Shown: in pieces, positions 35,946 through 44,818 of the stretch
How the letters are laid out: each line of letters starts with the position of its first letter
Numbering within the stretch: the stretch's first letter is position 1
Source: DATEGZ01 sp035519535
GTDB taxonomy: Bacteria; Acidobacteriota; Vicinamibacteria; Vicinamibacterales; SCN-69-37
Length of the DNA stretch: 64,000 nucleotides
Assembly: GCA_035519535.1 (NCBI GenBank)
Contig: DATIWF010000125.1
Span: forward strand, 1 to 64,000
Direction: 5' to 3'
The notes under the pieces: model-generated
Seen by the model: the letters and a program-made list of their open reading frames with translations, nothing else
What the model was told of the DNA's origin: nothing
The model's database searches: none
Translations under genes and position numbers: made by a program

Positions 35946-36827
35946 TTACGCGGTCCCGCCGCGCCCGCGTCGCTGAACCTGGTCCGCGAGCTCGTGCAGC
36001 ATCGCGTCCCAGTCCGGCGGCCCGTAGCCCGTGGCCGCGTGGAACGCGTCGGCCTGCAGGCTCCGGTCGCACACGAGCGCATCGTCCGGGACGATCTCGA
36101 CGTCCGTGCGTCCGAGCAGGCGGCGGAACAGCACGAGGAGGTCGTACTTGCTGACCGGCGACGAGGCGACGTGCCAGACGCCGTGCAGATCGGCATGCCG
36201 CTCGACGAGCTGGGCGACGAGCCGGCCCATCTCGAGCGTCGTGAGCCCCGAGTAGATGGCGCGGCGGAACCCGCGAATCGTGCCGCGCTGGGCCAGGAAC
36301 CATTCGACGAGCCCGGTCTTGTGCGCGAGCTCGAGGCCGATGATCGACGTCCGCAGCGTCAGCGCCCGGCGCGACGCCACCTCGCCCAGCAGCTTCGAGC
36401 GCCCGTACAGGTCGACGGGATCCGGGACGTCCGTCTCGCGGTAGCCGCCCACGCGGCCGGAGAAGACACAGTCGGTGCTGAAGTGAATCAGCCGCGCGCC
36501 GATCTGTTCGCACAGGGCGCCCACCTCGTGCGGGAACAGCGAGTTGATCCGAATGGCGAGCGCGGGCGTGGACGCCTCCGGGCGCTGCTTGACCAGACCG
36601 ACGCCGTTGATCACGACCTGCGGCTCGGCGGCGCGGATCGTCTCCTCGACGCGGTCCCAGCGGAGCGCGTCGACGTCGCCGATCGCGTTCCGTTCCGAGA
36701 AGACGCCCATCGCGCGATACGCCGCGACCGGCTGGCGGAGCGTGACACGGACGTCATGCGCCGGCGCCAGCGCGCCGAGCAGCGCGTGGCCCAGCATCCC
36801 GTCGCCGCCGAGGATCAGGATTCTCAA
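35946..36827 (-). CDS. fnlB: Sugar-nucleotide reductase, FnlB/WbvR (RmlD-like)
   Basis: This 293-aa RmlD-family reductase has RILILGGDGMLGHALLGAL, INSLFPHEVGALCEQIGARLIHFSTDCVFSG and the catalytic LYGRSK. It has no C-terminal cupin domain, unlike CapF (about 370 aa), so it fits the FnlB or WbvR type that reduces the 4-keto sugar. The TTG start is well supported: AGGAGG lies 7 nt before it, and it overlaps the upstream stop (TTGA). Confidence 0.82.
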   Translation of the reverse strand: MRILILGGDGMLGHALLGALAPAHDVRVTLRQPVAAYRAMGVFSERNAIGDVDALRWDRVEETIRAAEPQVVINGVGLVKQRPEASTPALAIRINSLFPHEVGALCEQIGARLIHFSTDCVFSGRVGGYRETDVPDPVDLYGRSKLLGEVASRRALTLRTSIIGLELAHKTGLVEWFLAQRGTIRGFRRAIYSGLTTLEMGRLVAQLVERHADLHGVWHVASSPVSKYDLLVLFRRLLGRTDVEIVPDDALVCDRSLQADAFHAATGYGPPDWDAMLHELADQVQRRGRGGTA

Positions 36828-38065
36828 CGTGCGGCCTCCTGGAGGACGTCATCATATCGTCGGCTCACCGTCGCCCGCGTGTAGTGCGCGATCACGTGCT
36901 GCCGGCCGGAGGCCGCGCGGGCCCGCCACCGGGCGGGATTCGTTACGGCGTCAAGGGCCGCGTCGGCGAGCGCGTCGCCCGATTCCGGAGGGAGGACTAC
37001 GCCGGCCCCGGCCGCCGCGACCAGCTGCGCCAGGTCCGAGTCGGCGTCGGTCAGCGCGAGGATCGGCCGCTCGCACGCCATGATGCGGTACACCTTCGAC
37101 GGAATCGCATCGGAGGCCGTCGCTGCCGCTTGTGCGACGACGCAGACGTCGGACGCGCCGTAGATCTCCGGCACGCGCGAATACGGCTGATACGGCACGA
37201 CGACCAGGTTGGTCAGCCCGCGCGCCGCCGCCGACGCCCGCAGCTCGTTCGCCAGCATGCCGTCGCCGATGAGCATCAGGCGGACGTCCGCGCGGCCGCG
37301 CAAGCGGTCCGCGGCGTCCACGAAGCACTCCAGGCCCTGCGCGGGTCCCAGGTTGCCTGCATAGCTCACGACGAACTTGTCGTGCACGCCGAACTCGCGA
37401 CTGAAGGCGTTGTCCTTCGGCCGCGGCGACAGATCGGCGATGTCCACGAAGTTCGGGATGACCACGACCTTGGCCGGGGGCACGCCTTTCTCGAGCAGGC
37501 GCTCCCGCATGCGCGGCGAGATGACGGTAATGGTGTGCGCGCGTCCGTACACGAATCGCTCGAGCGCGTGCATCATCCGGATGAGCACCGGGTTCTTCAG
37601 CGCGCCGAGATTGATCGCGATGTCCGGGTAGATCTCCTGGACGTTGTACACGAAGGGCGCCGAGCGCGCGAGGCCGAGGAGCCACGCGCTGACGCCGACC
37701 GTCAGCGGCGGCGACGGCGCGAGGATCACGTCCGGCTTCCTGGCCAGCACCAGCGCCGCCGCGGTGCTGACGATGTGGAACCAGACCCAGGCGGCGAGGC
37801 GCAGGATCACACTGCGGCCCTTGCGCGGCATCCACGCGTGGTAGACGCGCATCCCGCGGTAGTCGCTCGTCTTGAGCAGGCCGCCCCAGTAGCGCCGCAG
37901 CGGCTGCGACGCTTCCGCGGTGGGATCCGGGTTGTAGTGCGGCGTGGTCGTGAAGACGGTCACGTCGTGGCCCGCGGCCACGAGGTCGGCCGCCAGGTCG
38001 GCCATCACGTGGGCGGTGGAGACGTTGTCGGGGCGGAAGACGAGCGATAGCAGGATGATGCGCAC
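36824..38065 (-). CDS. GT4 glycosyltransferase, WbuB-like (L-FucNAc transferase type)
   Basis: This 413-aa GT-B enzyme has the N-terminal segment LVFRPDNVSTAHVMADLAADLVAAGHDVTVFTTTPHYNP seen in WbuB-type proteins. It then has VYNVQEIYPDIAINLG, VIPNFVDIADLSP, VVSYAGNLGPAQGLECFVDAA and the sugar-binding region AATASDAIPSKVYRIMACERPILAL. Position next to fnlA-B-C supports transfer of L-FucNAc or L-QuiNAc. GTG start inside TAGTG with the upstream epimerase stop. Confidence 0.87.
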   Translation of the reverse strand: MRIILLSLVFRPDNVSTAHVMADLAADLVAAGHDVTVFTTTPHYNPDPTAEASQPLRRYWGGLLKTSDYRGMRVYHAWMPRKGRSVILRLAAWVWFHIVSTAAALVLARKPDVILAPSPPLTVGVSAWLLGLARSAPFVYNVQEIYPDIAINLGALKNPVLIRMMHALERFVYGRAHTITVISPRMRERLLEKGVPPAKVVVIPNFVDIADLSPRPKDNAFSREFGVHDKFVVSYAGNLGPAQGLECFVDAADRLRGRADVRLMLIGDGMLANELRASAAARGLTNLVVVPYQPYSRVPEIYGASDVCVVAQAAATASDAIPSKVYRIMACERPILALTDADSDLAQLVAAAGAGVVLPPESGDALADAALDAVTNPARWRARAASGRQHVIAHYTRATVSRRYDDVLQEAAR

Positions 38066-39018
38066 TACCGCGTCGTCACCAGGGCGCGGCTCGCCCAGCC
38101 CATGTACTCCGGGAGCCCGTCCTCCAGCGCCACACGCGGCTCGTACCCGAAGGCGGTCCGCGCGGCGGAAATGTCGGCGAGGCTGTGCCGCACGTCGCCC
38201 TGGCGGGGCGGCGCGTGTTCGATGGGGGTGCGGCGGCTGCTGGCGGTGATCACGAGCTCGGCGAGGCGGTTGATCGTGATGCGCGTGCCGCTGGCGATGT
38301 TGAAGGCGCCGGAGACGCCGGCGGCCCGTGCCGCGCCGAGGTTGGCGGCCGCGACGTCCCGCACGTTGACGAAATCGCGCGTCTGCTCGCCGTCGCCGTA
38401 GATCGTGATCGGCTCCCCGTGGAGCACGCGGTGCGCGAAGATCGGGATCACGTTGCCGTAGGCGTCGTAGCGCTGGTTCACGCCGTAGACGTTGAAGTAG
38501 CGCAGGCACACGCACTCGATCGGGTACAGCTTCGCGTAGGCGAGACACAGCTTCTCGGCGCAGAGCTTGCTCGCGCCGTACGGCGTGTCCGGCTCGACGG
38601 GATGGTCTTCGCGGATAGGCAGCGTCTTGAGCTCGCCGAAGATGCCGGCCGAGGACGAGAACACGAGCTTGGCCACACCGGCGTGCCGCGCCGCTTCGAG
38701 CACGCGCAGGGTGCCGAGCACGTTGATCTCCGAGTCCTGGATCGGATTGTCAATCGATCGCTTGTTGCCGACCGACGCGGCGAGGTGGAAGACCGTGTCG
38801 CAGCCCGCGATCGCCTCGCGTACGACCGCCTCGTGCCGCACGTCCCCGTGGACGAAGGCTGCCGAGAGTCCGCTCAGGTTCTCCCGGTAGCCGGACGTGA
38901 GATTGTCGAGGACGATCACCTCGGCGTTGGTCTCCTCGCGCACGAGGCGGGCGACGTTCGATCCGATGAATCCGGCCCCGCCGGTGATGAGGACTCGCTT
39001 CAGCGGTCGCGTCTTCAT
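38065..39018 (-). CDS. UDP-sugar 4-epimerase (extended SDR)
   Basis: This 317-aa enzyme has LITGGAGFIGSNVARLVREE, HLAASVGNKRSIDNPIQD, the serine motif FSSSAGIFGE and the catalytic TPYGASK, then RYFNVYGVNQRYDAYGNVIPIF. The pattern fits NAD-dependent UDP-glucose/UDP-GlcNAc 4-epimerases of surface-polysaccharide loci. The ATG at 39018 (MKTRPLKRVLITGG) is preferred over an ATG nine codons upstream, because the extra residues are encoded inside the end of the acyltransferase remnant. Confidence 0.85.
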   Translation of the reverse strand: MKTRPLKRVLITGGAGFIGSNVARLVREETNAEVIVLDNLTSGYRENLSGLSAAFVHGDVRHEAVVREAIAGCDTVFHLAASVGNKRSIDNPIQDSEINVLGTLRVLEAARHAGVAKLVFSSSAGIFGELKTLPIREDHPVEPDTPYGASKLCAEKLCLAYAKLYPIECVCLRYFNVYGVNQRYDAYGNVIPIFAHRVLHGEPITIYGDGEQTRDFVNVRDVAAANLGAARAAGVSGAFNIASGTRITINRLAELVITASSRRTPIEHAPPRQGDVRHSLADISAARTAFGYEPRVALEDGLPEYMGWASRALVTTR

Positions 39019-39019
39019 G

Positions 39020-39280
39020 TCACGTCCGATTGGCGGATAGTACACCGAGCGGCAGGGCGCCGGTTCGCGAAGGCAGCAGCCGGTCCCGGACTTTGAGGAT
39101 CGGGATTTCGACGAGCTTCGCCATCAGCGTGCCCACGATGAGGCTGCCGGCCGCGTAGACCACGAAACCGGCAACCGGCCAGTCCGTCAATCGCGCGTGC
39201 GCCTGTGCCTGATCGACGTACAGAACAAGGGTGACGGCTACGGCCCTCAGGACGTCGAGCGACGCCGAACGTCTCGTCAA
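39020..39280 (-). pseudogene. Remnant of an acyltransferase-3 (OafA-like) gene
   Basis: The reading frame keeps the family's N-terminal signature (RRSASLDVLRAVAVTLVL). It then runs directly into its C-terminal end: a membrane helix (GFVVYAAGSLIVGTLMAKLVE) followed by IPILKVRDRLLPSRT. The roughly 250 residues between, including the catalytic Arg/His region, are missing without a frameshift. The 86-codon frame can start at a TTG overlapping the methyltransferase stop (TTGA). It is most simply an internal deletion of an O-acetyltransferase gene. Confidence 0.7.
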
Positions 39281-40032
39281 GGCTTGATCGCCAGCCGTCC
39301 GGTGTAGTCGATCCGCGTGAGCAGCCCGAAGTCCGGCGTGGCGGCGATGAACTCGTCCGTGGCTTGCCGCGCACCCTTCCAGTGGCCGTAGTCGTCCACG
39401 ATGAGCACGCCGCCCGAGACGAGCCGCGGATACAGGTGCTGAAGCTCGTGGCGCGTGGACTCGTACCAATCGGTATCGAGTCGCAGCAGCGCGATTTCGC
39501 CCGGCGCCTGTCCCGGCACGGTGTCCTCGACCTTGCCTCGTACGTAGTGGACGCGCGCTTCGGGGTACCCGACGGTCGCCAGCGAGCGCTGGACATCCTC
39601 GAGCGAGGCGTAGCACCAGTACGACGTCGCATCGGTGCGTGTGCTTGGCGCGAGGAGCTGGTCGGCCTGGCGCCCGCTCAGATCCACGTCCCGATCCGTC
39701 GGCGCGGACATGCCCTCGAACGTATCCAACAGGTACAGATCGCGGCTCGTGTCCCCGAGCTCCAGCAGCGTTCTCGCTACCGCCATCATGCTGCCGCCGC
39801 GCCAGACGCCGCACTCGACGATGGCGCCCGGGAGCCGGCGGCGAACGACATACCTGACCGCTTCGACGAGAGCGTGAATCCGCTCCGGGCTGGTCATCGT
39901 GTAGGGCCGAACCAGCTCCACGGTCTCGAAGTGGCCGGCGTCGAAGTCAGGGTGCTCGACCCGAAGCCGCGTCCGCTCGTCCTGCATGGCGCGGGTGAGT
40001 GCGCGCCTCAGCTTTCCGAGGGCATCCTGCAT
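39277..40032 (-). CDS. TylF/MycF-type O-methyltransferase
   Basis: The 251-aa protein has the family hallmarks: YTMTSPERIHALVEAVRYVV, the SAM region GAIVECGVWRGGSMMAVARTL, LYLLDTFEGMSAPT, LRLDTDWYESTRHELQHLYPRL and VLIVDDYGHWKGAR, in which the Asp pair binds metal. It would O-methylate a sugar hydroxyl. The ATG at 40032 sits in TGATG with the wzz stop, which supports this start over one 14 codons upstream. Confidence 0.88.
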   Translation of the reverse strand: MQDALGKLRRALTRAMQDERTRLRVEHPDFDAGHFETVELVRPYTMTSPERIHALVEAVRYVVRRRLPGAIVECGVWRGGSMMAVARTLLELGDTSRDLYLLDTFEGMSAPTDRDVDLSGRQADQLLAPSTRTDATSYWCYASLEDVQRSLATVGYPEARVHYVRGKVEDTVPGQAPGEIALLRLDTDWYESTRHELQHLYPRLVSGGVLIVDDYGHWKGARQATDEFIAATPDFGLLTRIDYTGRLAIKP

Positions 40033-41207
40033 CACGACAGCGTCGAGGGCCTTCGCCTGCCCTGGCTCTCCCACATCAACGCCACCAAAAGCGCGCCCGC
40101 GACTCCCGCTGCTGCCCCGGCGAGTCCGTACTGCAGGCGCTTGCGTGAAATTGGTCGATCGGGAGGCAGCGCGTTGTCGAGGATCTGCAGCGGCGGAGTC
40201 GTGATCAGCGGCTCCGCCCGGCTCTGCTCGTAGCGCAACGCCACGTCGTCGTACAGGCGCCTGGCGAGGTCGACATCGGCCTGGAGGCGGGCCAACTCGA
40301 CTTCCCCCTGATACAGCTCGCTGAGCTTCGCCAGCTCCTTGCCCCCGACCTTTCTGACGTTCATCAAATCGTCTTGTTGCCGTTCGAGCGCGGCGATCTT
40401 CGCCCGGCTGGTCGCGATCTCCGAATCAAGGGCGACATAGACCGGATTGGCGATCGACCTCGGCGCGAGTTCGTCTCCCGCCGGGGCGCCGGCCATCGAG
40501 AGCACAGGCGCTTGGCGCTTGAACTCCTGCTCGGCGGTCGCCAGCCTGGCGCGCTCCGCCGCCAGGTCGACAACCACCTGCATCAGGTCGGCGCGCTCCT
40601 TGAGCAAGGTGTCGGCATCCCGCCTGAGCAGCTCAGGCTGAACACGTCGCTTGTAGGTCAGCAACGCCTCCTCGACCTTCTGGAGCCGATCGCTGGACTC
40701 GCTGACCTGGTGCTTGAGCTGATCGAGCGCCGAGGCCCCTTGGTCTTCGGTCATCTGCTGCGTGAGTCCGACGGCCTCGGCCGCCAGCCGCCGGGACGCC
40801 TCGGCGGCTGCCTTGGGTGCATCCAGCCTCACCTTGATTCTGACGATGTTCGTGCCGGAGACCTCTTCGATCTCGAGCGCGCGCTCCAGGAACGCTTGCG
40901 GCGTGACCTCGTCCTGCAGCTTCAGCTCGTCGATCACCTGCGCGACGAGCGTGCCGCTCCTCGCGATCGAGCTGAACGTCGGCGGGTTGATCTGCACGCC
41001 GCTGGGGAGCGTTCGGGGGACGACGAGCAGCGTTGTGACGCCCTCGTAGACAGGCGGTTGCAGAGCCGTGTAGCCGAATCCGAGCGCGCCGCCCAGCGCT
41101 CCCGCCGCCAGCGCGATCCTCCAGTGACGCCGAACGAACCGCGCGTACCAGCGGATCTCGACGACATCTGGATCATCCGGGAACTGCTGCGGGGAGTCAG
41201 GTGCCAT
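40032..41207 (-). CDS. wzz: Wzz/GumC-type chain-length determinant protein
   Basis: This 391-aa inner-membrane co-polymerase sets polysaccharide chain length. Transmembrane helix 1 lies near residues 30-48 (WRIALAAGALGGALGFGYTAL). The conserved PPVYEGVTTLLVVP follows. A long periplasmic coiled-coil region (about 110-345) precedes helix 2 (LQYGLAGAAAGVAGALLVALMW). There is no C-terminal tyrosine-kinase domain. A sigma-70-like promoter lies just upstream, divergent from wzx. Confidence 0.88.
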   Translation of the reverse strand: MAPDSPQQFPDDPDVVEIRWYARFVRRHWRIALAAGALGGALGFGYTALQPPVYEGVTTLLVVPRTLPSGVQINPPTFSSIARSGTLVAQVIDELKLQDEVTPQAFLERALEIEEVSGTNIVRIKVRLDAPKAAAEASRRLAAEAVGLTQQMTEDQGASALDQLKHQVSESSDRLQKVEEALLTYKRRVQPELLRRDADTLLKERADLMQVVVDLAAERARLATAEQEFKRQAPVLSMAGAPAGDELAPRSIANPVYVALDSEIATSRAKIAALERQQDDLMNVRKVGGKELAKLSELYQGEVELARLQADVDLARRLYDDVALRYEQSRAEPLITTPPLQILDNALPPDRPISRKRLQYGLAGAAAGVAGALLVALMWESQGRRRPSTLS

Positions 41208-41237
41208 TCGCGTAGCTGCGGCCCTGGGGAGTGACGA

Positions 41238-41266
41238 ACGGTACCAAACGTCACCGGGAGCGTCAA
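41238..41266 (-). promoter_or_regulatory. Sigma-70-like promoter for wzz
   Basis: On the minus strand TTGACG (41266-41261) is followed, after 17 nt, by TACCGT (41243-41238). The -35 matches five of six consensus bases; the -10 is weak (three of six). The predicted 5' leader is about 25 nt. The -10 region lies in a short inverted repeat (GTGACG ... CGTCAC) that could be an operator. Confidence 0.42.
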
Positions 41267-41328
41267 GCGGCGCAACGCGACTGCGTGTTCTTTTTTCGAA
41301 GATTCTGGGCGAAGATGGGACGCTCAGA

Positions 41329-42702
41329 ATGCTCGAGACGCTGGCACAACGGTACCTGCCTCCGCTGGTGTACGCGACCGTGCGCGACTGGCGAGAGCGC
41401 TTCGTGCCCAAAGGCTCGCTCAAAGGCCGCTTCGCCGGCGCAGTCTTCTGGTCCCTCGTCGGGATGGGCGTCTCGAATGCCGCGGGCCTCGCCACCGGCG
41501 TCGCGCTTGCGCGCCTGATGGGCCGGGAGGGCTATGGCGAAGTCGGCGTCGTCATGGGTTCGTGGGCCCTTTTCAGTCAGCTGGGGGGACTCGGCCTCGG
41601 CGTCACGGCCGCGAAGTACTCCGCCGAACGCCGCGGGACCGATCCAGCCAGCGTCGGCCCGCTCCTGGGCGGTCTCCTCGTTCTGGCGAGCGTCTCATAC
41701 GCCATTTCCGCGCTGGCGCTCGTCGTGCTCGCGCCGCAGCTCGCCGTCGTGCTCAACCGCGCGACGCTCGTCGGGCCGCTTCGCTTGTCCGGCCTCGTGC
41801 TGTTTCTTCAGGGAGTGGACTCCATTCAATCGGGCATCCTCTCCGGATACGAAGCGTTTCGCGCCGTTGCGCGGGTCACGATGCTGCGCGTGCTCGTCAA
41901 CCTGCCGGTCACCGTGGTCGGCGCCTATCTCTACGACCTCTACGGCGTCGTGGGGGCGATGATCGTCACGGGTGTCTTCACCCTGGCGCTCAACAGGCTC
42001 GCCCTCAACGCGGTCCTGCGACAGGAGGGCGTCACGATCCACTACGTGGTCGACCTGGCCATGCTCAGACCGTTGTGGGAGTTCTCACTGCCCGCGTTCC
42101 TGTCCGCGACGCTGACGATGGCCTCGACCTGGGTGCTGAACGCGATGCTCGTCAACCAGCCCAGCGGCTACTCTCAGATGGGTCTGTTCAACGCCGCCAA
42201 CCAGTGGCGCACGCTCGGCGTGTTCGTGCCGACGGTCTTCAACTCCGCGGTGCTCTCGATTCAGACGAGCTTGTTCGCTGCCGACGACCGCGCCTCATAC
42301 CATCGATCGGTGACCGGCAACTTGCTCGTCCAGGGTGGCCTGGCCGCGCTGGTCGTCCTCGCGCTGATCGGGCTCGCGCCGTTTCTCATGCGGATGTACG
42401 GTTCGCAGTATCAGGATGCCGCGACCGTGCTCGTGCTCCTCGCACTGGGCTGGCTCCTCCTGACGCCCACGTGGATTCTCTGGATCGCAGCGATCTCGCG
42501 GGGGCATGTGTGGTGGGGCTTCCTCTTCAACGCGATTGGCGTGACCAGCCTGTTCATACTGGCCAGGTCGCTCGTCTCGACCGGCGCGCGCGGGATTGCG
42601 CTGGCGCTGCTGTACGGCGGCCTGATCCAGGTCGGGCTGCAGATCATCCACTATGTCGTCACGCGCCGGCGCGACGAGGCCGGCCAGATCCTGCGGGCAT
42701 GA
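41329..42702 (+). CDS. wzx: Polysaccharide flippase, Wzx-like (MOP superfamily)
   Basis: This 457-aa membrane protein has about 12-14 helices. The N-terminal KGSLKGRFAGAVFWSLVGMGVSNAAGLATGVALARLMGREGYGEVG segment is typical of oligosaccharide-repeat-unit exporters. It would flip the undecaprenyl-linked unit to the periplasm. It opens a run of plus-strand genes linked by ATGA overlaps through 49365. Confidence 0.88.
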   Translation: MLETLAQRYLPPLVYATVRDWRERFVPKGSLKGRFAGAVFWSLVGMGVSNAAGLATGVALARLMGREGYGEVGVVMGSWALFSQLGGLGLGVTAAKYSAERRGTDPASVGPLLGGLLVLASVSYAISALALVVLAPQLAVVLNRATLVGPLRLSGLVLFLQGVDSIQSGILSGYEAFRAVARVTMLRVLVNLPVTVVGAYLYDLYGVVGAMIVTGVFTLALNRLALNAVLRQEGVTIHYVVDLAMLRPLWEFSLPAFLSATLTMASTWVLNAMLVNQPSGYSQMGLFNAANQWRTLGVFVPTVFNSAVLSIQTSLFAADDRASYHRSVTGNLLVQGGLAALVVLALIGLAPFLMRMYGSQYQDAATVLVLLALGWLLLTPTWILWIAAISRGHVWWGFLFNAIGVTSLFILARSLVSTGARGIALALLYGGLIQVGLQIIHYVVTRRRDEAGQILRA

Positions 42703-43523
42703 CGAACCGCGAGAAGATCGTCAAGCTGGCGCGGACGTTGAAGGCCATCTGCCGGCACCCGGTCCGATTCGCCGAGTTTTCTGTTGCCTTTGGCGATTCG
42801 GCGATGAGGGAGTACGTCGGCCGGACGCACGGGCTCCCGCGCGGCCTGCCGACGCTCGACCTGCTGGACCTGTGCCCGGGGTTCGACGAGCAGGTCGCGC
42901 CGTACGCGTTCCTCGAAGGCGGCTCGACGCCGATCGATCTGGCGCTCCTGCGGGCGCTGGCCCGGCGGTACGAGCCCTGCCGCTATTTCGAGTTCGGCGC
43001 CTGGCGCGGGGAGAGCGCCGCGAACGTCGCGGCGATCGCGGCGGAGTGCATCTCCCTCAGCTGGTCCGACGCCGAGATCCGGCAGGCCGGCTGGGACGAG
43101 CGGTACGTTGCGATCGCGCGCTACTTCTCGCGCTCCCTGAAGAACGTCGTACACCTCGGCCACGACTCCAGGACGTTCGACTTTGCGCCGTACTTCGGAA
43201 CGTGCGATCTGGTCTTCATCGATGGCGACCACAGCTACGACGGCGTGCGCTCCGATACCGCCCACGCGTTTCGTCTGCTACGCGACGATCGATCGGTCAT
43301 CGTCTGGCACGACTACATGCGCACCCCGGAATCGGAAGTGCAATGGGGCGTGGTCGCCGGACTGCTGGACGGCGCGCCGCCTGAGGCCCGCCGCCACGTG
43401 TACCACGTGTCCAACACGCTCTGCGCTGTGTACGTCCAGGGTGAATTTCGCGCCGCGCCCGCCGCCGCCCCGGCAGTGCCCGACAAGGCGTTCGAAGTGA
43501 GGATCGCCGTCCGACGATGCTGA
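42699..43523 (+). CDS. SAM-dependent methyltransferase (MTase_24-like)
   Basis: The 274-aa protein has a Rossmann methyltransferase core: CRYFEFGAWRGESAANVAAIAAE (SAM loop), NVVHLGHDSRTFDFAPYFGTCDLVFIDGDHSYDGVRSDTAHAFRLL and VIVWHDYM. The IDGDHSYDGVRSD motif is characteristic of class I sugar or small-molecule methyltransferases in glycan loci. The ATG overlaps the wzx stop; its own stop overlaps the next start by 7 nt. Confidence 0.8.
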   Translation: MTNREKIVKLARTLKAICRHPVRFAEFSVAFGDSAMREYVGRTHGLPRGLPTLDLLDLCPGFDEQVAPYAFLEGGSTPIDLALLRALARRYEPCRYFEFGAWRGESAANVAAIAAECISLSWSDAEIRQAGWDERYVAIARYFSRSLKNVVHLGHDSRTFDFAPYFGTCDLVFIDGDHSYDGVRSDTAHAFRLLRDDRSVIVWHDYMRTPESEVQWGVVAGLLDGAPPEARRHVYHVSNTLCAVYVQGEFRAAPAAAPAVPDKAFEVRIAVRRC

Positions 43524-44818
43524 CGCCCTCGACGCCGATCGCGCCGGCCGAGCCGTGGCTCCCGTGGTTGAAGCGAGAGTGGCTGCTCGTCGTGATCACG
43601 ACCGGGGTTGCGGTGGACTGGCTGCCGTGGGTGCTGTCGCCGTACGTTCCGGGGCTCGGTCCGTTGAGCGGCACACGCCTGCTTGTCCTGCCCGGCCTGC
43701 TGCTCGCCGCGCTCCTGACACCGGCCTGGATCGTCCGGCCCCACGTGCTTGGCGTCGCGTATCTGGCCACCCTGTTGGTCGGGGGCGGGCTCGGATGGAT
43801 CGCCGACACGGTTGAACTGTCACGCCTCGTCGCCATCGCGGTGAACGGGGTCGTCCTCCTGTATTTTCTGTCGATCCGATCGCTCGTCTCGATCCGTCGC
43901 GTGCTCGCCCTGACGGCCGCCCTGAGCGCCCTCGTTCCGCTCGTCCAGTGTCTGGCGAAACTGGCCGTCATTCCTCCGGACATGCTTGCCGCGCGAGGGG
44001 TGGTGCCGGTGCCGGGCGACACGCGCATCTTTTCGATCTTCGACTCGACGACCGTGGGACTGGTCCCGTTGACGATCGCCGCGTCCCTCGGCGGACTGAT
44101 CTTCATCACGTCGGCGCGCCGCCGGACGTTCGCGAGCGCAGCATTGGCGGTCGGCTTGATCGGATTGGGCGGGACGAGCGCCGCGCTCGCCCAACAGCGA
44201 TCTGGGGTCCTCGCCTATGCGGTGTCCATTCTGACGGCGCTCGTCCTGTACCTGGCCGCCGAGCGCCGTCACGTGATGTGGATGATCAAGCTCGGCGCGG
44301 TCCTGTGTATCGCGGCAATCGTGGGTGCGTACTATTCTGGAGGCGTGATCAGCCGGGCGGAAGAGCGGTTTGCCGACACCGCGGCGTACCAATCGGCGCG
44401 GGACCTGCGGGTTTCCGGGTTCACGACCTTTCTGGCCGATCTCGCGGCGAGTCCGGTCAATCCCGTGCCGAAAGGACATCAGTCCCTGCTGCATCGGACC
44501 GGCGTCGAGCCGCACCTTTTGCTGTCGGAGGCCTACTATGAGGGCGGGCCGCTCTTTCTGGCGGCGATCATCGCCATCTTGGTCAGGTTCGCCAGCGCCT
44601 GCCTCACCGTCCTGCGATCCGGCGACCCGAACGCGCGGGCCGTCGGCATCTGCCTGTGCGCCTTCGCGTGCGGTGCGGCGATTCAGGTCAGCCTGCAGAC
44701 TGCGCTGGCCCTGCGGCTGCTGCCGCTCATTCTGGGGGTCGGCATCGCCGCCCGGCGGGCGACGCGCACGCCGGTCCGGGCGCGGCGCGCGCCGACCTCC
44801 GCTCACGACCCCCGATGA
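43517..44818 (+). CDS. O-antigen polymerase-like membrane protein (Wzy candidate)
   Basis: This 433-aa protein has about 11 predicted transmembrane helices and little sequence conservation, as usual for Wzy. A periplasmic loop around residues 265-330 (RAEERFADTAAYQSARDLRVSGF, then RTGVEPHLLLSEAYYEGGPLFLAAII) resembles the HNxxL/EA-type region of O-antigen ligases/polymerases. It lies between a methyltransferase and a glycosyltransferase in a tight operon beside wzx. It is the better Wzy candidate of the two in this window. Confidence 0.72.
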   Translation: MLTPSTPIAPAEPWLPWLKREWLLVVITTGVAVDWLPWVLSPYVPGLGPLSGTRLLVLPGLLLAALLTPAWIVRPHVLGVAYLATLLVGGGLGWIADTVELSRLVAIAVNGVVLLYFLSIRSLVSIRRVLALTAALSALVPLVQCLAKLAVIPPDMLAARGVVPVPGDTRIFSIFDSTTVGLVPLTIAASLGGLIFITSARRRTFASAALAVGLIGLGGTSAALAQQRSGVLAYAVSILTALVLYLAAERRHVMWMIKLGAVLCIAAIVGAYYSGGVISRAEERFADTAAYQSARDLRVSGFTTFLADLAASPVNPVPKGHQSLLHRTGVEPHLLLSEAYYEGGPLFLAAIIAILVRFASACLTVLRSGDPNARAVGICLCAFACGAAIQVSLQTALALRLLPLILGVGIAARRATRTPVRARRAPTSAHDPR

